Positions 1 to 9,151 are shown, counted from the first letter of the stretch. The stretch: 64,000 nt of DNA from Cryobacterium sp. Y82 (GCF_002929495.1 NZ_PJJJ01000024.1:1-64000), one strand, 5' to 3'. The notes: a model not told the origin generated them from the letters alone. Numbers and translations: made by a program.

Positions 1-17
1 CTGTTGAGTTCTCAAGG
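1..17 (-). promoter_or_regulatory. boxA-like antitermination element of an rRNA leader
   Basis: Read on the minus strand this is CCTTGAGAACTCAACAG. The core TTGAGAACTCAA is typical of the leader and spacer RNA of actinobacterial rRNA operons, where boxA loads the Nus antitermination complex. Two sigma70-type promoters on the same strand lie upstream. The 16S gene should therefore begin just left of the window; it is not itself visible. Confidence 0.7.
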
Positions 18-72
18 ATCGGACACCCCGACTTCAGGCCCTACTGGGCTGTCGCTCCGGGGCAACTTGTCT

Positions 73-101
73 AACTTACCCCTCCGACCAGACCCTGTCA
101 A
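73..101 (-). promoter_or_regulatory. Proximal rRNA operon promoter
   Basis: On the minus strand there is a consensus -35 TTGACA (96-101), a 17-base spacer, and a -10 TAAGTT (73-78). Transcription would start near 66 and run left into the boxA element. A perfect -35 with ideal spacing fits a strong growth-rate-controlled rRNA promoter. Confidence 0.7.
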
Positions 102-278
102 ATCGAAGAAACACCCAGTTTCAAGCGCCAAAAAGCGATCAAAACCATGCGACTCGACCAACTCAGGAACAGCAGGAGGGAGGCTTACAATCCTAGCCCA
201 ACACACACGCTCTACGCACCTATAAGATACGTCAAGAACTGCGAGTTGTTTTGACTAGAAGACGGTCCCACGTGAGGC

Positions 279-300
279 CGAAAAGCACTGCGGCTTTTCG
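279..300 (-). other. Perfect 8-bp hairpin between two rRNA promoters
   Basis: CGAAAAGC (279-286) and GCTTTTCG (293-300) pair perfectly around a 6-base loop. The hairpin begins about 15 bases into the RNA made from the distal promoter. No T-run follows on either strand, so a simple terminator is unlikely. It could be a processing or pausing element of the rRNA leader. Confidence 0.35.
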
Positions 301-322
301 CACCTTTGGGGTACGTATAGAT

Positions 323-351
323 ACATTACGGTCCCTGCACCCACCCGTCAA
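323..351 (-). promoter_or_regulatory. Distal rRNA operon promoter
   Basis: On the minus strand: -35 TTGACG (346-351), 17-base spacer, -10 TAATGT (323-328). Same orientation as the proximal promoter, giving a tandem arrangement about 250 bases apart, as is common before rRNA operons. A lone TTGACG at 230-235 has no acceptable -10 partner. Confidence 0.6.
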
Positions 352-534
352 AACGCCCCCCACCCGGGCGTGTCGCGTGTTCGCATCCGCTCCCCCACCA
401 GCAAAAGCCGGCCCGTTCAGGCTCGGCGCAGGTACGGCAACCCGGCACACAATTGATCACGCGCCCATCCTGCACCGGGGACCTTCGGGGCAAGGCAAAC
501 CCTGATAGAACATCGCCCCTTCCCGAAATATGAG
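352..534. other. Non-coding gap between rRNA promoters and LtrA gene
   Basis: No credible coding region, RNA gene or clear promoter was found here. The stretch is C-rich on the plus strand and one CGGATGC-family oligomer lies near 394. It separates the leftward rRNA promoters from the rightward LtrA gene. Confidence 0.4.
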
Positions 535-556
535 TCCAACCCACAAATGGGTTGGA
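535..556. promoter_or_regulatory. Palindrome upstream of the LtrA gene
   Basis: TCCAACCCA (535-543) and TGGGTTGGA (548-556) are perfect 9-base inverted arms around CAAA. The element lies just upstream of the preferred GTG start at 600 and covers an alternative TTG start at 552. It may be an operator or a leader hairpin. Confidence 0.4.
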
Positions 557-599
557 AAATGAATGGGCGAACGCGGGGGGTGCCGGGCAGAATAAGGGC

Positions 600-1850
600 G
601 TGAGCCGATCAGAGAACAAGACGCAGCAGCATCCGCTTGAGCATCGCGCGTGGATCCTGCGCCTCGGTTTTCGACGCAGCCTCTTGCGGCCGGAGGATTC
701 CGAACGCAGTGATCGGGTCACCTACATCGAGTTGTTCTTCGACCTGATCTTCGTCTTCGCGCTCACCCAACTGTCGCGATACCTGTATGCCAACCAGTCC
801 TGGGTCGGGGCGCTGGAGTCGATCATTCTCGTGCTCGCTCTGTGGTGGCTGTGGGTGTACACGACCTGGGTGACGAACTGGCTCGACCCGGCCAAGCTTC
901 CAGTGCGCGGCGTCGTTATCGGACTCTCCCTTATCGGCCTTGTGATCAGCACGTCGATCTACGATTCATTCGGCGATCAAGGGCTGGTTTTCGCCATCGC
1001 CTATGTTGTCCTTCAGCTGGGCCGCACCGTCTTCATGGTGCTCGCCCTGGCCCGGCATGATCCTGCTCTGCACGCGACCTTCCTGCGTATTCTGCTATGG
1101 CTCTCGGTCGCGAGCGTGTTCTGGATTGTCGGGGCCCTTATGCCCCTGTCTATCCGGCTGCCGGCCTGGCTGATCGCACTGGCTATCGAATACGGCTCGG
1201 CGAGCCTCGGGTTTCGCATTCCAGGATTGAAAGCGCCGGGCGTTGATGACTGGGATGTCTCCGGGCCCCACATCGCGGAGCGCAGCGCCCTGTTCGTGAT
1301 TATCGCCGTCGGTGAGTCCTTCCTGGTGACCGGGTTTGCATTTGTCGACCAGGAGGCCTCCGCTTTAGGGATCTTCGGGCTGTTCCTCGCCTTTGTGAAC
1401 GGGGTGGCGATGTGGTGGCTCTATTTCGATCACGGGGAGCAGGCCGGGAGCAAGTCGATTTCAGCATCGAGTGAGCCCGGCCGCATTGCTCGGCTGGCAT
1501 ATACGTATGTGCACGCGATCATCATCGCGGGAATCGTACTGACCTCGGTCGCCGACAAGTCGGTGCTCGAGCACCCCGAGGACGCTATGACGCTTCCTGT
1601 TGCCGTCACCCTCGTTGGCGGCCCGCTGTTCTATCTGGTGGGGCTGCTGCTCTTTCGCTGGATTGTCACACGCACCGTGCTCGTATCGCACCTGATCGGG
1701 GTCGCGCTGCTCGCTCTGGCCGGTACGGCGTCAGCGGTCATGACTCCACTCGGGCTGGGCGCGGTGACCTCGGTCATTCTGGTCACCGTCGCAGCGTGGG
1801 AGACCATCACGCGGGTTCACGCCGGTACGACCGACGACGACGCCGGCTGA
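600..1850 (+). CDS. Low temperature requirement protein A (LtrA) family membrane protein
   Basis: Polytopic membrane protein of about 416 residues. It carries the LtrA hallmarks: a first helix reading ELFFDLIFVFALTQLSRYL and a second conserved block HIAERSALFVIIAVGES, followed by several more hydrophobic segments. LtrA was named for a Listeria growth defect in the cold; its biochemical role is unknown. The GTG at 600 is preferred because it is preceded by AAGG. The in-frame TTG at 552 has no ribosome site and lies inside a palindrome. The gene stands alone, facing away from the rRNA promoters. Confidence 0.85.
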   Translation: MSRSENKTQQHPLEHRAWILRLGFRRSLLRPEDSERSDRVTYIELFFDLIFVFALTQLSRYLYANQSWVGALESIILVLALWWLWVYTTWVTNWLDPAKLPVRGVVIGLSLIGLVISTSIYDSFGDQGLVFAIAYVVLQLGRTVFMVLALARHDPALHATFLRILLWLSVASVFWIVGALMPLSIRLPAWLIALAIEYGSASLGFRIPGLKAPGVDDWDVSGPHIAERSALFVIIAVGESFLVTGFAFVDQEASALGIFGLFLAFVNGVAMWWLYFDHGEQAGSKSISASSEPGRIARLAYTYVHAIIIAGIVLTSVADKSVLEHPEDAMTLPVAVTLVGGPLFYLVGLLLFRWIVTRTVLVSHLIGVALLALAGTASAVMTPLGLGAVTSVILVTVAAWETITRVHAGTTDDDAG

Positions 1851-1875
1851 GCGAATGCCGGGCCCACCTTAAGAA

Positions 1876-1905
1876 CCCGGGCCCAGTTTAGAACCTGGGC
1901 CCGGG
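1876..1905 (+). terminator. GC-rich inverted repeat after the LtrA gene
   Basis: CCCGGGCCCAG (1876-1886) and CTGGGCCCGGG (1895-1905) form a perfect 11-bp stem with an 8-base loop, 26 bases after the LtrA stop. No U-tract follows, which is common for actinobacterial terminators. More GGGCCC-type sequence continues to about 1925. Confidence 0.55.
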
Positions 1906-2028
1906 GACGGGGCCCAGGCCCCGAACGCAGCGAGTGCGGGGCCAATGGGGTCGTTCGACTCTACTGTTGCGCCCGCCCAACCGAGATACTGAAATAAGCA
2001 AGGTCGCTGAAACACAAGGAAGGCAATC

Positions 2029-2406
2029 ATGGGTTCTCTTACGTATGACCGCGTCGTCGTGGAGGTCGATGATCGCATCCTTGCGCACCTGCAACTCGTG
2101 ATTGTGCAGAAGCTGCGCCGGGGCGAAAGTTTTCTCCTGTCCTGGCAGGATTCCCCATCGGTGGGGTCTGGTCGCAGCTCTGTCTGGCTAAACCAGGCCA
2201 TCCCGCTGTATTTCAAATACGTGGGCGGACACGCAGCCACGCTGAATCGACAGTGGATCGAGGACCTCAGCCGCTCGGCCAACAGTGCCCAGGGGCTCGT
2301 GATCGTCAGTGAGGCGGGTTCGCTGCCAGTCGCCACTTTGGCAGCGCGTCCGAAGACGACAATTGACGCGCGAACGACCGCTCACACCGACACAGTCTTG
2401 ACCTAG
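2029..2406 (+). CDS. DUF7882 family small protein
   Basis: 125-residue soluble protein opening with GSLTYDRVVVEVDDRILAHL and containing FLLSWQDSP and a late NRQWIEDL segment. This pattern belongs to a small family (DUF7882) common in Microbacteriaceae and of unknown function. Some members carry a misleading DNA-ligase label. The start is fixed by a strong AAGGAAGG ribosome site six bases before the ATG. The last 30 residues are Thr/Ala-rich and probably disordered. It has no co-directional partner. Confidence 0.7.
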   Translation: MGSLTYDRVVVEVDDRILAHLQLVIVQKLRRGESFLLSWQDSPSVGSGRSSVWLNQAIPLYFKYVGGHAATLNRQWIEDLSRSANSAQGLVIVSEAGSLPVATLAARPKTTIDARTTAHTDTVLT

Positions 2407-2437
2407 TCCAGTGATTTAAAGGTGCGGGCCTAAGCGC

Positions 2438-4354
2438 TCACTCATTCAGCAGCATCTCCTCGAGCTGCAGGGCCATATCGTTCGTCGGGTCGAGTGCGAG
2501 GGCGCGCTCGACCTCACGGCGTGCACCGTCCGTGTCGCCACTCGTGTAGAGCACGATCGCGTTCTGGACCGCGATGGTGGGGTCCATCGGGGCGAGTTCG
2601 ACGAGGTCGACGAGGGTTTTCACGGCACCAGGTGCATTACCGTCGGCAAACTGTCCGACCGCGAGCGCACGTTCGGTCGTCGCTGTGTGGGGAAGAGCTG
2701 CTCGCGAACGCTCAGCCCAGTGAACGGCCAAGGCCGCGGCTCCAGGCACACGGGCATCCGCTGCAGCGGCAAACGACTGGGCGGCGATGCCCGCGAGGTC
2801 GGCGTCCCACGGGCGGATGGCATACGCCGCGTCAAAAGCACTCTCGGCGGTCTGAATGTCACCGCGGGCCGCATTCGAGACGCCCGAGGCCAGAGGGATC
2901 TCCGCGCTGACCAGAATGACTAGCCAGATTGACCAGGCGCCAAGAAGAACAGTGCGTGCGACCGTCGCGGCCAACCGCGGCGAACCGCGCCGCATTCGAA
3001 CCCGGAGCCCAGCATCCGGCGGGCTGGTTACGAGGACTCCCAGCAGAAGAGCGGCCACGATGGTGGTTGATGGGGCCGTGAAGTGCGTCAGCAGAGCGAC
3101 GCCGAATCCGCCGAGCGCTGCGAGCGCACCGGCGAGAACGTCGCTGCGGGCAGCATCCGCTGGGACCAGACCGCTGATCGAGCGCCGTGCCGCGGCCGAT
3201 AATGGTGCGGGGACGCACAATCGTCGCCAGGAGCGCAGGCCGACCACCGCGGCAGTGACGAGAAGGCCGCCGACCACGGCGAAGAGCGGTATTCCGCCTG
3301 CCAGAAGTACTTGGATGACCCAGTTGTGCGGGGAGTCCAGCACTGAATCACTCGTGGAGTTGCGGGAATTGGCGTTGAGGAACCCGCTCACGCCAACCCC
3401 GAGCGGACGCTCAGCGAGCACATCGGCGGCGTCGCTCCAGAAAACGAATCGGCCCTCAAGGGATTGGGTCGAGAGCGGGCTCGCACCGAGCAGGCGACTA
3501 CGCGTGAAGGGTACAGCCAGCGCACCGCCGATGAGGACCACCCCCGCGAGGGCGGTGAGCCCGACGAGGCGCAGTCGCCGCCGGGCCGTTGACCGCACGA
3601 TTTCGAGAACCATCAGGATGCCGAGCACCGCTACGGCAGCGAGCAGTCCCGCCCGAGATGCGCTCACGATGACGGTCACTGCCGCGAGCAGCAAAGCCGT
3701 GCTCAGCCAGGCTCGCTCTGCGAGCGCTTTTCTCGGTTCGGCCCATACCCGCAGTACGGGGAGAATGAGCATCGCGCAGAAAATGGCTCCGAGCACGCCC
3801 TGGTCGGTGGCATTCCCGGTGAGGGACCCCGGTCGTGCCAGGTCCGTTGCGATGGGTCGGGCTCCGGCTGCTTCGAGCAGCGAGACCAGGCCGAGGGCGA
3901 TGGCCGCCGTCGCGATGGCCCGAACCAGCGTGCGTAGGGTATTTGTTGGAGCGGCCGGGCCCAGTAATCGTGCGCCGGTCCACACCGCACCGAAGTAGAC
4001 CGGAAGCGTGACGAGGCCCTCATACCGCGGCCAGCGACCCCAGAGCTGCACACCGGGAGCCGCCGAGATCAGCACGCTCAGCAGGGCAACGGCGAGAGCA
4101 GCGGATGCCGCAGCCACAAACCAGCGCGGCAACCGTCCCCGGGCAACCGCCACGGAGGCGAGGACGACGGCAATGGCTGCGAGTGCGTCTTTCGGTAGAA
4201 ACCAGCGCACGAAAGCGTCGGGCAGAAAGAAGATCGAGGAGGCCACGAGCAGCCACAGCCCTACCGTTGCCGCACGGCGCCGACCCGGCGGAACCGGGAC
4301 GGATCTCGGCGCTCCGCGCTGCGGCATCCGCTTGGCGGGGACCGTTCTGGACAT
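2438..4354 (-). CDS. O-antigen ligase family membrane protein with C-terminal TPR-like repeats
   Basis: About 638 residues with roughly a dozen hydrophobic helices, then a soluble C-terminal domain of about 170 residues built of Ala-rich helical pairs that look like TPRs. The Wzy/WaaL-type block appears around VSASRAGLLAAV and the later large loop with EGRFVFWSDAADVLAERPLGVGVSGF and SPHNWVIQVLLAGG. Members polymerise or ligate surface glycans at the outer face of the membrane. The actual glycan cannot be told, because no glycosyltransferases lie nearby. ATG at 4354 is chosen over the adjoining GTG at 4357. Confidence 0.8.
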   Translation of the reverse strand: MSRTVPAKRMPQRGAPRSVPVPPGRRRAATVGLWLLVASSIFFLPDAFVRWFLPKDALAAIAVVLASVAVARGRLPRWFVAAASAALAVALLSVLISAAPGVQLWGRWPRYEGLVTLPVYFGAVWTGARLLGPAAPTNTLRTLVRAIATAAIALGLVSLLEAAGARPIATDLARPGSLTGNATDQGVLGAIFCAMLILPVLRVWAEPRKALAERAWLSTALLLAAVTVIVSASRAGLLAAVAVLGILMVLEIVRSTARRRLRLVGLTALAGVVLIGGALAVPFTRSRLLGASPLSTQSLEGRFVFWSDAADVLAERPLGVGVSGFLNANSRNSTSDSVLDSPHNWVIQVLLAGGIPLFAVVGGLLVTAAVVGLRSWRRLCVPAPLSAAARRSISGLVPADAARSDVLAGALAALGGFGVALLTHFTAPSTTIVAALLLGVLVTSPPDAGLRVRMRRGSPRLAATVARTVLLGAWSIWLVILVSAEIPLASGVSNAARGDIQTAESAFDAAYAIRPWDADLAGIAAQSFAAAADARVPGAAALAVHWAERSRAALPHTATTERALAVGQFADGNAPGAVKTLVDLVELAPMDPTIAVQNAIVLYTSGDTDGARREVERALALDPTNDMALQLEEMLLNE

Positions 4355-4415
4355 CACAAAGCGGCCCTCGGCGGAAATATCGTCGAAGGCCGCTGGTTAG
4401 TGCAGGTGCGTGAGG

Positions 4416-5951
4416 CTATTTCAGCGCCGAGGCGGTGCGGCGACGCGCGGCGACGGTCAACGCCAGGCCACCGAGCACCATGAGGGCCAGTGCGAGCCAG
4501 CCCGAGGAGATGTCAGCACCGGTCGAGGCTAGTGCTGCGGTCGTCGTGACAACCAGTGCGGCGGAGGTGTACGAGACACCGGCTTCGTCAACCAAGACGA
4601 CGTGGTGGGTGCCGGTTGGGAGCCCCGTCGGCATAGCAAAGCTGCCGCTGATGCTGCCCCGGGCATTGGCCGTGAGGGTACCGAGAAGCACCGGGGTTGA
4701 GTGCAGCCAGATGTCGACGACCTCAAAGGGCTTGAAGCCCTCGCCGGTGATGGGAATGCTGGCGCCGACCACAAGGATCGCGGCCGGCGTAGTCACGCGA
4801 TCGCTTTTTGCTCCAACGACGGAGGCGGGGGTCGGGCTTCCGGTCACAGCAAGCTCGGAGGCTGGCACTGTCGTCGGGGACGCAGTCGGGGTCGGGGTCG
4901 CAGTCGGGGACGCAGTCGGCTCAGGCGTGGAAGTGGACGCCGGTCGCACATACGTGGTTTCAGCACTTGTGAACGACCGGGATTCGTATGCTGCTGCGGT
5001 ACCGGTCACGGTGACCTTCAGCCTGTTTGCCGAGTCCCCTTCGGTGATCGCGTACGTGCTGTCGGTGCCAATAACGGTGCCATCGAGGCGGGTCCACGCG
5101 TAGGTCAGGGCGGTGTCAGACGGCACCCACGCTCCGCTCGCGGCAGTCACGGTTTGTCCGACTTGCGCCTCACCGGTGATAGTCGGGACAATACCGGTGA
5201 CGGGAGGGAGTGATCCGTCCGAGACCAGCGTGGCGTCTATTCCCGCCCTTCGCGCCGCCGTTGGCAGGGCAATAACGGTGGCGGATGCCAAATCCGACGC
5301 GTTTTCGTAGTAGGTGGGAACGAGTCCTACTCCCGAGCCGTGCGTGCCAAAACTGACTTTGTAACTGCCAGCGGCCATTGAGCCCAGCGAGTAGTTGCCA
5401 TTGGTATCCGTGTAGGCAAACGAGTCACCGGTCTCGCTCATAGGGTGCCCCGTGACGACGAGATTAACGGCGGGTGAGACAACCCCGTTTATGTTCTTGC
5501 TCACGGTACCGCTGATCGCGCTGCCCGGAGTGAGAGTCATGTCCCGAACGACGTTTTCGGACCCAATGGTGAAGGTCCCCGAGTCGGCCGAGATGAAACC
5601 AAGCTCGTCAAGGCTCGGCGGGTAGTAGACGTTGAAGGATTCTGGTCCGGCACTCATATTTGGCAGCGTGAAATGCCCGCTGGAATCAGTCTCGGTAAAG
5701 CGATCAGATAGACGACCGGTCAGGATGTACGCCCCCTCGAGCGGGATCGGCCCGTTGACTGTTTCGCCGTAGATCGTTCCCGAAAGAGTGGGCGCAACCG
5801 GAGTTTCGACGACTACAGCTGGCTCACTGGTCGGGTCCGCTTCTACCGCGGTGGCCGGCGCCGCCGCGAGGGCCCCGAAGGTTAAGACGGCCGCTACTGT
5901 GAGAGCGACCGCGAAGCTGCGCTCTCGGATGCGGGTGAAGAAGTTCCCCAT
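4416..5951 (-). CDS. LAXTG-anchored surface protein with carboxypeptidase-regulatory-like domains
   Basis: About 511 residues. A signal peptide (TM from FAVALTVAAVL, cleavage after APATA) is followed by two CarboxypepD_reg-like beta domains (SGTIYGE... and SGTVSKN...). Then comes an Ig-like repeat (PTITGEAQVGQTV), a Thr/Pro-rich stalk, an IPT-like domain (ITGEGFKPFEVVDIWL) and a C-terminal sorting signal. That signal is LASTG, a hydrophobic helix and a basic tail (RRRTASALK). LAXTG is the motif used by class E sortases of actinobacteria, so the protein is probably cell-wall linked. The ATG at 5951 is chosen for its AAAGG site; upstream in-frame starts would put a charged leader before the signal peptide. 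Confidence 0.8.
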   Translation of the reverse strand: MGNFFTRIRERSFAVALTVAAVLTFGALAAAPATAVEADPTSEPAVVVETPVAPTLSGTIYGETVNGPIPLEGAYILTGRLSDRFTETDSSGHFTLPNMSAGPESFNVYYPPSLDELGFISADSGTFTIGSENVVRDMTLTPGSAISGTVSKNINGVVSPAVNLVVTGHPMSETGDSFAYTDTNGNYSLGSMAAGSYKVSFGTHGSGVGLVPTYYENASDLASATVIALPTAARRAGIDATLVSDGSLPPVTGIVPTITGEAQVGQTVTAASGAWVPSDTALTYAWTRLDGTVIGTDSTYAITEGDSANRLKVTVTGTAAAYESRSFTSAETTYVRPASTSTPEPTASPTATPTPTASPTTVPASELAVTGSPTPASVVGAKSDRVTTPAAILVVGASIPITGEGFKPFEVVDIWLHSTPVLLGTLTANARGSISGSFAMPTGLPTGTHHVVLVDEAGVSYTSAALVVTTTAALASTGADISSGWLALALMVLGGLALTVAARRRTASALK

Positions 5952-6149
5952 GATGACCTTTGATCTGGTGCGAACGTCGGTCATGGCTGCATGCCCAAAC
6001 GTGCGAAGCAATGCTCCCCTACGTTGACCCTATGTCATGCAACAATTATCCAAGTCAGTTTTCGACGAACCCCGCTACCCCCTTACGGGGCTCTGAGTTA
6101 GTCGTGCACCAGCGCAGTTCGCGGTCCCGCAGGTCGAGCAAAGTGCTGC

Positions 6150-8207
6150 CTAGTGCTTGGCGACCAGGGTGAGCACGTCGTAGGACGCGACGAGTTCGTC
6201 GTTCTGGTTGGTCAGCACGGCATCCCAGCGCACCTCGCCGTACTCGTCAGTTTCGCGCGGTGTGATCTGCTTCGCAGTCAGCGCGACACGGATGCTGTCG
6301 CCGGGCGAGACCGGCGTGACAAACCGCAGGTTCTCGAGGCCGGAGTTCGCGAGAACCGGCCCGGGCGCCGGATCGACGAACAGGCCGGCTGCCCACGAGA
6401 CCAGCAAGTAGCCGTGTGCCACCCGGCCCGGGAAGAACGGGTTGGCCGCCGCCGCCGCTTCGTCCATGTGGGCGTAGAAGGTATCCCCGGTGAACTGGGC
6501 GAAGGTCTCGATGTCCGCCAGCGTCACCGTGCGTGAGCCCGAGACGATCTGGTCACCGATCACGAGTTCAGCGAGGCTCTTCCGGAACGGATGCGTGGCG
6601 CCGGCTCGCGCAGATGCACCCTGGTGCCAGATTCCAGTGATGGCCGTGAGCATCTCGGGCGAACCCTGAATGGCGGTGCGCTGCATGTGGTGCAGCACCG
6701 CACGGATGCCGCCGAGCTCTTCGCCGCCGCCGGCCCGGCCGGGGCCGCCGTGCACGAGCTGCGGCACCGGTGATCCGTGCCCGGTGGAGGTGCGTGCATC
6801 GTCGCGGTCGAGCACGAGGACGCGACCGTTGAAGGCGGAAATTCCGGTCATTAGGGCGACGGCAACCTCGGGATCGTGGGTGGCGATGCTGGTCACGAGC
6901 GACCCGCCGCCCCGCCGCACGAGGGCGATGGCCTCGTCAAGGGTGTCATAGCCGAGCACGCTCGACACCGGGCCGAAAGCCTCGACCTCGTGTACGGCGG
7001 CGGCCGAGGCGTCGTCGAAGCGCAGCAGTAGCGGCTCGACGAAAGCGCCATCGGGAGCGAGCGCGGTCGTGCCGTCTGCGTGCAACACGGCGGGGGCATC
7101 CGTTCCGCCGACAACCAGCAGGCCGCCGGCGGCCTGCAGGCGGGCTACCTGCTTGAGCACCTCGAGGCGCTGCGCGGTCGAGGCGAGCGGGCCCATGGTG
7201 ACGCCCTCGGCGCGGGGGTCGCCGAGCACAATGCGTTGCTTCACGCGTGCTTGCACTGCCGTGACCACGTCGTCCATGGCCGCGCGCGGCACGATAACGC
7301 GGCGGATGGCGGTGCACTTCTGTCCGGCTTTGACGGTCATCTCGGTGACGACCTGCTTGACGAAAGCGTCGAATTCGGGGGTTCCGGCAACGGCATCCGT
7401 TCCGAGAACGGAGGCATTGATCGAGTCGGTCTCATTGGTAAAGCGCACTCCCCCGGTCTGCACCGAGTCACTCGCCCGCAGCTTTTCGGCGGTCGACGCA
7501 GATCCGGTGAAGGCGACGAGGTCGCCGAGGCGCACGTCATCGAACAGGGTCGGCACGCTGCCGGAGACGAGCTGCAGCGAACCCTCCGGCAGCAGACCGG
7601 AGTCTGCCAGGATGCGAACGAAAGCCTCGGCGAGGTAGCCGGAGGGGGTCGCGGGCTTCACCACGGTGGGCACACCGGCCAGGAAGGCCGGCGCGAACTT
7701 CTCGAGGGCGCCCCAGACCGGAAAGTTGAACGCGTTGATCTGCACGGCCACACCGGGCAGGCGCGAGTAGATGTGGCGGGCAATGAAGGAACCGTCCTTG
7801 GAAAGCGGCTCGACCGGCCCGTCAACGTACACGCGGGCATTCGGCAGCTCCCGGCGGCCCTTCGATGAATAGCTGAACAGCACGCCGATGCCGCCGTCGA
7901 TGTCGACCCAGGAGTCCACCTTGGTGGCGCCGGTGCGGCTCGACAGCGCGTAGAGCTCCGGTTTGCGCCCGGTCAGCAGCAGTGCCATCTGCTTGAGCAG
8001 CACGGCACGCTGGTGAAAGGTGAGCTCGCCGAGCGATTTCTGGCCGACGCTGCGGGCGTACTCGAGCGCGGCGGCGAGGTCGAGGCCCTGGGTGCTGACA
8101 CGAGTGACGACCTCACCGGTCGAGGCGTCACAGACGTCGACGGCAGCGGATGCGTCGGTGGGGGTCCACCAGGCGCCCTGGACGTAGCTGGGCAGAATGG
8201 TCGTCAT
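6150..8207 (-). CDS. paaZ: Bifunctional PaaZ: oxepin-CoA hydrolase / 3-oxo-5,6-dehydrosuberyl-CoA semialdehyde dehydrogenase
   Basis: About 685 residues. The N-terminal aldehyde dehydrogenase domain shows the nucleophile context KAGQKCTAIRR, the fold segment VQINAFNFPVWGALEKF and FTGSAS. The C-terminal MaoC-type (R)-hydratase domain includes FAQFTGDTFYAHMD and RVAHGYLLVS. This architecture is diagnostic of PaaZ, which opens the oxepin-CoA ring and oxidises the aldehyde in aerobic phenylacetate degradation. An AAGGAG site sets the start at 8207. It is the last gene of paaJ-paaH-paaZ; the ring epoxidase genes paaABCDE and the ligase paaK are not in the window. Confidence 0.93.
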   Translation of the reverse strand: MTTILPSYVQGAWWTPTDASAAVDVCDASTGEVVTRVSTQGLDLAAALEYARSVGQKSLGELTFHQRAVLLKQMALLLTGRKPELYALSSRTGATKVDSWVDIDGGIGVLFSYSSKGRRELPNARVYVDGPVEPLSKDGSFIARHIYSRLPGVAVQINAFNFPVWGALEKFAPAFLAGVPTVVKPATPSGYLAEAFVRILADSGLLPEGSLQLVSGSVPTLFDDVRLGDLVAFTGSASTAEKLRASDSVQTGGVRFTNETDSINASVLGTDAVAGTPEFDAFVKQVVTEMTVKAGQKCTAIRRVIVPRAAMDDVVTAVQARVKQRIVLGDPRAEGVTMGPLASTAQRLEVLKQVARLQAAGGLLVVGGTDAPAVLHADGTTALAPDGAFVEPLLLRFDDASAAAVHEVEAFGPVSSVLGYDTLDEAIALVRRGGGSLVTSIATHDPEVAVALMTGISAFNGRVLVLDRDDARTSTGHGSPVPQLVHGGPGRAGGGEELGGIRAVLHHMQRTAIQGSPEMLTAITGIWHQGASARAGATHPFRKSLAELVIGDQIVSGSRTVTLADIETFAQFTGDTFYAHMDEAAAAANPFFPGRVAHGYLLVSWAAGLFVDPAPGPVLANSGLENLRFVTPVSPGDSIRVALTAKQITPRETDEYGEVRWDAVLTNQNDELVASYDVLTLVAKH

Positions 8208-8257
8208 GAGTTCTCCTTCATGCTGCGTGCGGGGTGCAGCCTCGGTTTGGGCGGCCA

Positions 8258-9151
8258 TCAGGCTTCGTCCCAGTGGTAGAAGCCCTGGCCAGACTTGCGG
8301 CCGAGCTTGCCCTCGGCCACGAGCCGGCGCAGCAGCGCCGGCGGTTCGAAACGGGCGCCGAGCTGCTTACGCAGGTACTCGGCGATGCCGAGACGCACGT
8401 CGAGGCCAACCAAGTCGGTCAGTTTCAACGGCCCGACCGGATGCTTGTAGCCCAGCATCATCGCGGCATCAATATCCGCAGCGCTAGCGACGCCCTCCTC
8501 CAGCATGCGGATGGCCTCAAGCCCGAGGGTCACTCCGAGCCGGGACGAGGCGAAGCCGGGCGCGTCACTGACGGTGATGGGAGTTTTGCCGAGGGCGAAA
8601 ACCCAGCTCTGGGCATCCGCTACCAATTCGGGTGAGGTAGCGCTGCCGGTGACGAGTTCGACCAGGTTCGAGGCGGGCACCGGGTTGAAGAAGTGCAGGC
8701 CGAGAAAACGCGCCGGGCGCGCAAGCTCGTCGGCGAGGTCGTTGATCGAGATCGAGGAGGTATTGCTCGCGAGGGCGGCCTCGGCCGAAAGTTGGGCCTC
8801 GACCTTTTGCAGGGCCTCTATCTTCTGCGCGCGCACCTCTGGAACGGCTTCGACAACGAGTTCCCGGTCGCTGAACAAACCGAAATCGGCGCCAACGACG
8901 AGACGAGCCGTAAGTTCCGGGCGGGTTTCACCGGTTGCACCGCGGGTGATACTCGCGTCGACGGCGCGCAGCACCCGCTCGCGGGCGGCCGTCGCCTCGG
9001 TGTCATTGCGTTCGACGAGGGCGACGTGGGCTCCGGCGAGCAAAAAGGCGTGCGCGATGCCGGCGCCCATGCGACCGCCGCCGAGTATGCCGACGCGATC
9101 GGGAACGCCGCTTTCACCGCGATCACCGAGCTCAAGTTCAGATACAGACAT
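8258..9151 (-). CDS. paaH: 3-hydroxyacyl-CoA dehydrogenase (PaaH-like)
   Basis: About 297 residues. The NAD-binding Rossmann motif is GILGGGRMGAGIAHAF; NTSSISI, the catalytic-His context LGLHFFNPVPA and the C-terminal 3HCDH domain (KHPVGPLKLTDLVGLDVRL) follow. In this operon it would oxidise 3-hydroxyadipyl-CoA to 3-oxoadipyl-CoA. A GGAG site precedes the ATG at 9151, whose first base is shared with the TGA of paaJ (TGATG). This suggests translational coupling. A general fatty-acid role cannot be excluded from sequence alone, but the neighbours favour the phenylacetate pathway. Confidence 0.87.
   Translation of the reverse strand: MSVSELELGDRGESGVPDRVGILGGGRMGAGIAHAFLLAGAHVALVERNDTEATAARERVLRAVDASITRGATGETRPELTARLVVGADFGLFSDRELVVEAVPEVRAQKIEALQKVEAQLSAEAALASNTSSISINDLADELARPARFLGLHFFNPVPASNLVELVTGSATSPELVADAQSWVFALGKTPITVSDAPGFASSRLGVTLGLEAIRMLEEGVASAADIDAAMMLGYKHPVGPLKLTDLVGLDVRLGIAEYLRKQLGARFEPPALLRRLVAEGKLGRKSGQGFYHWDEA

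Noticed and set aside
230-235. Third rRNA promoter with -35 TTGACG on the minus strand
   Set aside because: No -10-like hexamer lies 16-18 bases downstream.
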